Part shown: in pieces, positions 23,566 through 29,216 of the stretch | How positions within the stretch are numbered: the stretch's first letter is position 1 | Layout of the letters: each line of letters begins with the position of its first letter | Assembly (NCBI GenBank): GCA_900548545.1 | Contig: URKX01000029.1 | Location: 1 to 29,216 of the forward strand | DNA: 29,216 bases | Direction: 5' to 3' | Origin: an uncultured Oscillospiraceae bacterium | Lineage (GTDB): Bacteria > Bacillota > Clostridia > Oscillospirales > Acutalibacteraceae | Notes under the pieces: generated by a model | Told to the model about the DNA's origin: nothing | Seen by the model: only the letters and a program-made list of their open reading frames with translations | Database searches by the model: none | Program-made: the position numbers and the translations under genes

Positions 23566-24417
23566 ATGGAGTTTTGGTTTTCGGAGGAGCACACCCCCAA
23601 TGTGAAGTTCTCCATCCGGGTGGACCGGCAGCTTTACAGCGGGAAAAGCGAGTTCCAGCGCATCGATGTGTTTGACTCCACAGAGTTTGGCCGCTTCCTC
23701 ACCTTGGACGGCTATATGATGCTGACGGAAAAGGACGAGTTCATCTACCACGAGATGATCACCCACGTGCCCATGGCGGTGCACCCCCATGTGGAGAAAG
23801 TGCTGGTCATCGGCGCAGGGGACGGGGGCGTCATCCGGGAGCTGGTGCAGTACACGGACATCCAGCACATCGACATGGTGGAGATCGACCCCCTGGTGGT
23901 GGAGGTGTGCAAGAAGTACCTTCCCAAAACCGCCTGCCGCCTGGAGGACCCCAGGCTCACCATCCACTATGAGGATGGCCTGAAGTTTGTCCGCTTTAAA
24001 GAGAACGAGTACGATTTGATCATTGTGGACTCCACCGACCCCTTCGGCCCCGGGGAAGGCTTGTTCACCCGGGAGTTTTACGGCAACTGCTACAAGGCCC
24101 TGAAGGAGGACGGCATCCTCATCAACCAGCACGAGAGCCCCTTCTATCCCGGGGACGCCGCTGCCTGCCAGCGGGCCCATAAAAACATTGTGGAGAGCTT
24201 CCCCATCAGCAAGGTGTACCAGGCCCACATCCCCACCTACCCCTCGGGCCACTGGCTGTTTGGGTTTGCCTCGAAAAAATACCACCCCTTGAAAAACCTG
24301 GACGAAACCCGGTGGAATATGCGGGGCATCCCCTGCCGGTACTACACCACCACCCTGCATAAGGGCGCGTTTTACATCCCAGCTTATGTGGAGGAGCTTT
24401 TGAAATATGTTGAGTAA
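23566..24417 (+). CDS. speE: Spermidine synthase (aminopropyltransferase)
   Basis: Spermidine synthase, 283 aa, transfers the aminopropyl group of decarboxylated SAM to putrescine (or agmatine in some bacteria). Seen: N-terminal beta domain with FGRFLTLDGYMMLTEKDEF, YHEMITHVPM (61-70), the dcSAM-binding VIGAGDGG (81-88), VEIDP (105-109) and DSTDP (155-159) with the two key aspartates. Length and motifs are standard. The start is 1 base past the speA stop. Its last 11 bases overlap the speB start, so the genes are translationally coupled. Whether it prefers putrescine or agmatine cannot be told by eye. Confidence 0.95.
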   Translation: MEFWFSEEHTPNVKFSIRVDRQLYSGKSEFQRIDVFDSTEFGRFLTLDGYMMLTEKDEFIYHEMITHVPMAVHPHVEKVLVIGAGDGGVIRELVQYTDIQHIDMVEIDPLVVEVCKKYLPKTACRLEDPRLTIHYEDGLKFVRFKENEYDLIIVDSTDPFGPGEGLFTREFYGNCYKALKEDGILINQHESPFYPGDAAACQRAHKNIVESFPISKVYQAHIPTYPSGHWLFGFASKKYHPLKNLDETRWNMRGIPCRYYTTTLHKGAFYIPAYVEELLKYVE

Positions 24418-25258
24418 GAATGTTGAAACTTTCCTTTCCTGCGACAAGGAGTGGGAAGAGGCGGGCACCGTGCTGTTTGGCGCCCCCTTTGACTCCACCA
24501 CCTCTTACCGGCCCGGATCCCGGTTTGGCAGCTCTGCCATCCGGCGGGAGTCCTACGGCATTGAGAGCTACAGCCCCTACCAGGACAAGGACCTGGAGGA
24601 CATCGCCGTGTTTGACAGCGGGGATATCGAGCTGCCCCTGGGGGACGCCGCCCTATCCCTGGGGCAGATTGAGGAGCGGGCTGCCGCCATTTTAGAGGCG
24701 GGCAAGCGGCCCTTCCTGCTGGGGGGCGAACACCTGGTGACCTTGGGGGCCTTCCGGGCTGCTTTCCGGAAGTACCCAGACATCCACATCCTCCATTTTG
24801 ACGCCCACGCCGACCTGCGGGACGACTACCTGGGGGTGAAGCTTTCCCACGCCTGCGTGCTGCGCCGGTGCTGGGAGCTTTGCGGGGACGGGAAGATCTT
24901 CCAGTTCGGTATCCGCTCTGGGGACCGGGAGGAGTTCCGCTGGGGGAAGGGCCACGTTTCCACCCACAAGTTTGACTTGATGGGCTTGGAAGACGCCCTG
25001 GACCAGCTGGGGGACAAGCCGGTGTACTTTACCCTGGACCTGGACGTGCTGGACCCCAGCGTGTTCCCGGGCACAGGCACCCCCGAGCCCGGCGGCGTCA
25101 GCTTTGAGGAGCTGCGGAAAGCCGTCACCCTGGTGTGCCAGCGGGCCAATGTGGTGGCCTGCGACGTCAACGAGCTCTCCCCGCCCTGCGACCAAAGCGG
25201 GGTGTCCACCATGGTGGCCTGCAAGGTTGTCCGGGAAATGTTGTTAGCCTTGCAATAA
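24407..25258 (+). CDS. speB: Agmatinase / agmatine-type ureohydrolase
   Basis: Ureohydrolase of the arginase/agmatinase family, 283 aa, splits a guanidino compound into an amine and urea using two manganese ions. Metal ligands are all present: His109 in GGEH, Asp132, His134 and Asp136 in HFDAHAD, Asp211 and Asp213 in LDLDVLDP. The usual substrate is agmatine, giving putrescine. Some family members instead use N1-aminopropylagmatine and give spermidine directly; the operon holds enzymes that could supply either. The gene starts inside the end of speE with GGAG upstream. Confidence 0.9.
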   Translation: MLSKNVETFLSCDKEWEEAGTVLFGAPFDSTTSYRPGSRFGSSAIRRESYGIESYSPYQDKDLEDIAVFDSGDIELPLGDAALSLGQIEERAAAILEAGKRPFLLGGEHLVTLGAFRAAFRKYPDIHILHFDAHADLRDDYLGVKLSHACVLRRCWELCGDGKIFQFGIRSGDREEFRWGKGHVSTHKFDLMGLEDALDQLGDKPVYFTLDLDVLDPSVFPGTGTPEPGGVSFEELRKAVTLVCQRANVVACDVNELSPPCDQSGVSTMVACKVVREMLLALQ

Positions 25259-25262
25259 GGCA

Positions 25263-25307
25263 CAGCACCAACCCTGAAAAAACCACGCGCTTCGTGTGCT
25301 GCTTTTT
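25263..25307 (+). terminator. Weak internal terminator or attenuator between speB and the carboxynorspermidine synthase gene
   Basis: CAGCAC (25263-25268) can pair with GTGCTG (25296-25301) around an inner CACG/CGTG stem (25284-25296); TTTTT follows (25303-25307). The outer stem is open with a long interior loop, so termination would be partial. It divides the operon into a SAM-dependent half and an aspartate-semialdehyde-dependent half. Confidence 0.4.
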
Positions 25308-25333
25308 ATCATATCAAAAAGGAGTTGTTTTCC

Positions 25334-26593
25334 ATGAGCAAAGTTCTCATCATCGGCTGCGGCGGCGTGGCCAATGTGGCCATCCGCAAGTGCTGCCAGT
25401 GCAGCGACGTCTTTACCGAAATCTGCATCGCCTCCCGCACCAAGTCCAAGTGCGACGCGGTGAAGGCCGATTTGGAGGGCAAGACCAAAACCGTCATCAC
25501 CACCGCCCAGGTGGACGCCGACGACGCCTCCCAGGTGGCGGCCCTGATCCGGGAGTACCAGCCCGACCTGGTGATGAACATTGCCCTGCCCTACCAGGAC
25601 CTGGCTATTATGGATGCCTGTCTGGAGTGCGGGGTCAACTACCTGGATACCGCCAACTATGAGCCCGAGGACCTGTCCGACCCGGCTTGGCGGGCCCAGT
25701 ACGAGAAGCGCTGCAAAGAGGAGGGCTTCTCTGCCTATTTCGACTACTCCTACCAGTGGGCGTACAAAGAAAAGTTTGAAAAGGCCGGCCTGACCGCCCT
25801 GCTGGGCACCGGCTTCGACCCCGGCGTCACCCAGGCCTACTGCGCCTATGCCCAGAAGCACCTGTTCGATGAGATCGATACCATCGACATCCTGGATTGC
25901 AACGGCGGCGACCACGGCTACCCCTTTGCCACCAACTTCAACCCGGAAGTGAACCTGCGGGAAGTGTCCGCCCCCGGCTCCTATTGGGAGGACGGCCATT
26001 GGGTGGAGATCCCCGCCATGAGCGTCAAGCGGGAATACGATTTTGACCAGGTGGGCCACAAGGATATGTACCTCTTGCACCACGAGGAGATCGAATCCTT
26101 GGCCAAGAACATCCCCGGCGTGAAGCGGATCCGGTTCTTCATGACCTTCGGCCAGAGCTACCTGACCCACATGAAGTGTCTGGAAAACGTGGGGATGCTC
26201 TCTACCGAGCCTGTGGAATTTGAAGGCCACAAGATCGTACCCATCCAGTTCTTGAAGGCCCTGCTGCCCGACCCCGCCTCCCTGGGCCCCCGCACCGTGG
26301 GCAAGACCAACATCGGCTGTATCTTCACCGGCAAAAAGGACGGCAAGGAGAAGACCGCCTACATCTACAATGTGTGCGACCACCAGGAGTGCTACAAAGA
26401 GGTGGGCTCCCAGGCCATCTCCTACACCACCGGCGTGCCCGCCATGGTGGGGGCCATGATGCTCCTGACCGGCAAGTGGAACAAGCCCGGCGTGTACACC
26501 GTGGAAGAGTTTGATCCCGATCCCTACATGGACGCCCTGAACAAGTGGGGCCTGCCCTGGCAGATCGACGGCGCCCCTGTGCTGGTGGATTAA
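25334..26593 (+). CDS. Carboxynorspermidine/carboxyspermidine synthase (saccharopine dehydrogenase family)
   Basis: NADPH-dependent reductase of the saccharopine-dehydrogenase fold, 419 aa, close to the length of known CASDH proteins. It condenses aspartate semialdehyde with a diamine and reduces the Schiff base to a carboxylated triamine. Seen: Rossmann motif VLIIGCGGVANVAIRK (4-19), NYLDTANYEPE, and the substrate-region TGFDPGVTQAY. The next gene encodes the matching decarboxylase, which makes this call firm over true saccharopine metabolism. The ATG at 25334 has AGGAG 9 bases upstream; a TTG three codons earlier is not needed. The amine acceptor may be putrescine, diaminopropane or agmatine. 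Confidence 0.9.
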   Translation: MSKVLIIGCGGVANVAIRKCCQCSDVFTEICIASRTKSKCDAVKADLEGKTKTVITTAQVDADDASQVAALIREYQPDLVMNIALPYQDLAIMDACLECGVNYLDTANYEPEDLSDPAWRAQYEKRCKEEGFSAYFDYSYQWAYKEKFEKAGLTALLGTGFDPGVTQAYCAYAQKHLFDEIDTIDILDCNGGDHGYPFATNFNPEVNLREVSAPGSYWEDGHWVEIPAMSVKREYDFDQVGHKDMYLLHHEEIESLAKNIPGVKRIRFFMTFGQSYLTHMKCLENVGMLSTEPVEFEGHKIVPIQFLKALLPDPASLGPRTVGKTNIGCIFTGKKDGKEKTAYIYNVCDHQECYKEVGSQAISYTTGVPAMVGAMMLLTGKWNKPGVYTVEEFDPDPYMDALNKWGLPWQIDGAPVLVD

Positions 26594-27718
26594 ATGGGGG
26601 ATACGCTGCGCACCCCCTATTTCCTGGTGGACGAGGGGCTTTTAAAGAAGAACCTGGAGATCCTCCGCCAAGTGGCCCAGGAGGCCGGCTGCAAGATCCT
26701 CCTGGCCCAGAAGGCCTTCTCCATGTTTGCCTGTTACCCGCTGATCAGCCGGTACCTGTCCGGCACCACCGCCAGCGGCCTGTTTGAGGCACGCCTTGGC
26801 CGGGAGGAGTTCCCCGGGGAGGTCCACGTGTTTTCCCCGGCCTACCGGGAGGAGGAGCTGGACGAGCTGCTCTCCTACGCGGACCACTTTGTGTTCAACT
26901 CCCCCAGCCAGCTTCGGAAGTTTGGACAGCGGGCCAAGGAAGCGGGAAAGCAGGTGGGCTTGCGGGTCAACCCGGAGTGCTCCACCCAGGAGGGCCACGC
27001 CATTTACGACCCCTGTGCCCCCGGTTCCCGGCTGGGGACCACTTTGGAAAATTTTGACGGGAGCCTGCCGCCCCTGTTGGACGGGCTCCACTTCCATACC
27101 TTGTGTGAGCAAAACTCCGACGACTTGGAAACCACCGCCGCCGCCTTTGAGGAGAAGTTCGGGAAGTACCTCCCCGGGATGAAGTGGCTGAACCTGGGAG
27201 GCGGCCACCACATCACCCGGGCGGATTACGACATCCCCCGGTTGGTCCGGGTGGTGAAGCACTTCCGGGAGCGCTACGGCGTGGAGGTCTATCTGGAGCC
27301 GGGAGAGGCCGTGGTGTTAAACGCCGGGTTCCTGGTGTCCACCGTGCTGGAAGTGGTCCACAACGGCATGGACATCGCCATCCTGGACACCTCCGCTGCC
27401 TGCCATATGCCCGATGTACTGGAAATGCCCTACCGGCCCCCGGTGCGGGATTCCGGCAAGGCGGGGGAGAAGGCCCACACCTACCGGCTGGCCGGGCCCA
27501 CCTGCCTGGCAGGGGACGTGATCGGGGATTATTCCTTCGACCAGCCCCTCACGGAGGGAAGCCAGGTGGTGCTGGAAGACATGGCCCTATACACCATGGT
27601 AAAGACCAATACCTTCAACGGGATGCCCCTGCCCGCCATCGCCCTGCGCCGCCAGGACGGGGAGGTGGAGCTGGTTCGCTCCTTTGGGTATGAGGACTTT
27701 AAAACCAGGCTTTCTTAA
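26594..27718 (+). CDS. nspC: Carboxynorspermidine/carboxyspermidine decarboxylase
   Basis: PLP-dependent fold III (alanine-racemase-type) decarboxylase, 374 aa, removes the carboxyl group to give spermidine or norspermidine. Seen: PYFLVDEG at the start, PLP lysine Lys40 in LLAQKAFSMFA, HFHTLCEQ, NLGGGHHIT for phosphate binding, YLEPGEA, and Cys in GPTCLAGD near the end. These fit NspC rather than diaminopimelate or ornithine decarboxylase. The ATG directly abuts the TAA of the preceding synthase, so the pair is tightly coupled. It is the last gene of the polyamine operon. Confidence 0.92.
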   Translation: MGDTLRTPYFLVDEGLLKKNLEILRQVAQEAGCKILLAQKAFSMFACYPLISRYLSGTTASGLFEARLGREEFPGEVHVFSPAYREEELDELLSYADHFVFNSPSQLRKFGQRAKEAGKQVGLRVNPECSTQEGHAIYDPCAPGSRLGTTLENFDGSLPPLLDGLHFHTLCEQNSDDLETTAAAFEEKFGKYLPGMKWLNLGGGHHITRADYDIPRLVRVVKHFRERYGVEVYLEPGEAVVLNAGFLVSTVLEVVHNGMDIAILDTSAACHMPDVLEMPYRPPVRDSGKAGEKAHTYRLAGPTCLAGDVIGDYSFDQPLTEGSQVVLEDMALYTMVKTNTFNGMPLPAIALRRQDGEVELVRSFGYEDFKTRLS

Positions 27719-27774
27719 ACGTCCCGTTCCCCTTGGGAAAGGGCCCTGTCTGTACAAACGAAGAAAGTGAAAAC

Positions 27775-27810
27775 GCCCCCTGCACAGGAACGGTTTTCTG
27801 TGCAGGGGGC
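27775..27810. terminator. Terminator of the polyamine operon
   Basis: A perfect 13-bp stem, GCCCCCTGCACAG (27775-27787) with CTGTGCAGGGGGC (27798-27810), and a 10-base loop. The T-run after it is poor on the plus strand (ATTTGCTTG). It lies 56 bp past the nspC stop. Confidence 0.75.
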
Positions 27811-27887
27811 ATTTGCTTGAGGGCGGCTTATTTTTCCGCGGTGAAAAAGAGCCTGCGGAAGCCCAGGAGCATTTGGCCCATGAAAGA

Positions 27888-27921
27888 AACTCCCACCCCA
27901 GGGAAGGGGCGGGAGTTTTTT
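27888..27921. terminator. Second, bidirectional terminator between nspC and the flavodiiron gene
   Basis: AACTCCC-A-CCCC (27888-27899) pairs with GGGG-C-GGGAGTT (27906-27917) with one mismatch, then a T-run through 27921. On the minus strand the end is GTTTCTTTC. It sits 28 bp past the stop of the convergent flavodiiron gene and can serve both sides. Confidence 0.8.
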
Positions 27922-27948
27922 CATGGGAATTGTTTCGAGCCCGATGGG

Positions 27949-29154
27949 TTACGCATTCAGGGAAGCCACAATGGCGTCTTTCAAAGCTTCCAGCTGGGCG
28001 CGGCTGTCTTCCTTCAGGGAGGACTTCAACGTGACGGTGGGTTCCAAAAGGGCCATGTTCTTCATTTCCTCCAGGCGCAGCCGGATCAGCTTGCCGCTGG
28101 CGGGGGCCCAGCTGCCGTTTTCGATCAGGCCCACGGTGCGGTTCTGCACCATCAGGGCCTTCATGTCGTGGAGGAAGTTGTACATGGCGGGGTAGATGCC
28201 GTTGTTGTAGGTGGGGCAGGCCAGCACCATGTGGCTGCACCGGAACACCTCGCCGATCAGGTTGGAAACATGGGTGCTGGACACATCGTACACTTTCACG
28301 TTCTTCACGCCGGCCTCTGCCAGGCTGGAAGCCAACAGGTTAGCGGCGTTTTCCGTGTTGCCGTACATGGAGGCGTAGAAGATGGCCACAGCCTTCTCCT
28401 CCGGCTCATAGCGGCTCCACAGGTCATATTTGCCCAGCAGGTAGCCCAGGTCGCTGCGCCACACCGGCCCGTGGAGGGGGCAGATGGTGGCGATGTCCAG
28501 GCTGGACAGCTTCTTCAAGGCAGCCTGCACCTGGGTGCCATACTTGCCCACAATGTTGGAATAGTACCGGCGGGCGTCCTCCAGCCAGTCCTTGTCGAAG
28601 TCCACTTCGTCGTTGAACAGGGCTCCGTCCACCGCGCCGAAAGTGCCGAAGGCATCGGCGGAGAACAGGATTTTTTCGTTCTCCTCATAGGTTACCATCA
28701 CCTCGGGCCAGTGGACCATGGGGGCGGTGTAGAACCGCAGGGTGTGCCGGCCCAGCTCCAGGGAGTCGCCCTCTTTCACCACAATGGCGTGCTTGTCCAC
28801 ATCGAAGTCGTAGAATTGGCGGATCATCTGGAAGGTCTTCTGGTTGCCCACAATTTTCAGGTTAGGATAGTAGGGCAGCAGCATTTCGATGGTGGCGCAG
28901 TGGTCAGGCTCCATGTGGTTGACGATCAGGTAATCCAGGGGCCGGCCGCCCAAGGTGGCCCGGACATTTTGGATAAATTGAAGGGCGATGGAGGAGTCCA
29001 CCGTGTCCAGCAGAGCAGTTTTCTCGTCTAAAACCATATAGGAGTTGTAAGACACGCCCCGAGGGATGGGGAACAGGTTCTCAAACAGGTGCAAACGGCG
29101 GTCGCTGCCGCCCACCCATACAACCGAATCGCTGATGTTTCTTGTGTAGACCAT
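27949..29154 (-). CDS. A-type flavodiiron protein (FprA family)
   Basis: Flavodiiron protein, 401 aa, reduces oxygen to water or nitric oxide to nitrous oxide, protecting anaerobes. The N-terminal MBL-fold domain carries the di-iron ligands His80, Glu82, Asp84 and His85 (NHMEPDH), His148, Asp167 in SADAFG and His228 in PLHGP. The flavodoxin domain begins about residue 255, with FMN loop YASMYGNTENAA. No rubredoxin or reductase domain is fused, so an external electron donor is needed. AAGGAG lies 9 bases before the ATG. It is convergent with the polyamine operon and likely transcribed alone. Confidence 0.95.
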   Translation of the reverse strand: MVYTRNISDSVVWVGGSDRRLHLFENLFPIPRGVSYNSYMVLDEKTALLDTVDSSIALQFIQNVRATLGGRPLDYLIVNHMEPDHCATIEMLLPYYPNLKIVGNQKTFQMIRQFYDFDVDKHAIVVKEGDSLELGRHTLRFYTAPMVHWPEVMVTYEENEKILFSADAFGTFGAVDGALFNDEVDFDKDWLEDARRYYSNIVGKYGTQVQAALKKLSSLDIATICPLHGPVWRSDLGYLLGKYDLWSRYEPEEKAVAIFYASMYGNTENAANLLASSLAEAGVKNVKVYDVSSTHVSNLIGEVFRCSHMVLACPTYNNGIYPAMYNFLHDMKALMVQNRTVGLIENGSWAPASGKLIRLRLEEMKNMALLEPTVTLKSSLKEDSRAQLEALKDAIVASLNA

Positions 29155-29216
29155 ATATGCGTTGCTCCTTGTATTATAGAGTAGTAGTTATTAGAGCCCC
29201 TCTCCAAGGGCTTATG
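29155..29216 (-). promoter_or_regulatory. Upstream region of the flavodiiron gene
   Basis: Minus strand: AAGGAGC (29170-29164) is the ribosome binding site. TATAAT (29178-29173) stands directly before it, but its predicted start would fall inside the ribosome binding site and no -35 fits, so the true promoter is probably further upstream, at or beyond the window edge. Confidence 0.3.

Overview
The window looks like a chromosomal segment of a GC-rich, Gram-positive gut-type Clostridia bacterium, probably in the Oscillospiraceae/Ruminococcaceae sphere. The evidence is the strong AGGAGG ribosome binding sites, a UmuC-YolD pair, DUF1846 and DUF4317 proteins, a clostridial flavodiiron protein and a polyamine operon that combines two spermidine routes. 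Nothing points to a phage, plasmid, insertion sequence or CRISPR array, and no tRNA or rRNA gene was seen.

Layout. (1) 114-6408, plus strand: a four-gene catabolic cluster with a CE1-like esterase, a GH5 glycoside hydrolase and two paralogous type-B carboxylesterases. None has a signal peptide, so it probably acts on imported acylated glycosides. It ends at a terminator at 6450. (2) 6608-8395, minus: an IlvD/Edd-family dehydratase, probably for a sugar acid, with a well-formed divergent promoter. (3) 8679-11115, plus: a UmuC-like Y-family polymerase, an unrecognised 141-aa protein and a YolD-like protein. (4) 11310-14151, minus: a metallophosphoesterase, a PhnP-like MBL-fold hydrolase and an AraC-family regulator. 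(5) 14298-15991, minus: an ECF sigma factor and its membrane anti-sigma factor, overlapping by 4 bp; the anti-sigma ectodomain is a tandem repeat. (6) 16150-17637, minus: DUF1846; then divergently 17855-19453, an FGGY sugar kinase, and 19606-20766, DUF4317. (7) 20827-27718, plus: a polyamine operon of speD, speA, speE, speB, carboxynorspermidine synthase and nspC. (8) 27949-29154, minus: a flavodiiron protein.

How the genes work together. The polyamine operon encodes arginine decarboxylase and agmatinase, giving agmatine and putrescine. It also encodes two separate ways to add an aminopropyl group: SpeD/SpeE using decarboxylated SAM, and the aspartate-semialdehyde route through carboxynorspermidine synthase and NspC.

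The most interesting part is the 474-bp gap in front of speD. It has a consensus promoter (TTGACA-17-TATACT), a 25-codon upstream ORF with a strong Shine-Dalgarno sequence, a branched stem structure, and an intrinsic terminator 32 bp before the speD ATG. An upstream segment can pair with the 3' arm of that terminator. This is the classic layout of a transcription attenuator, either a riboswitch or a leader-peptide device, and I do not recognise it as a named class.
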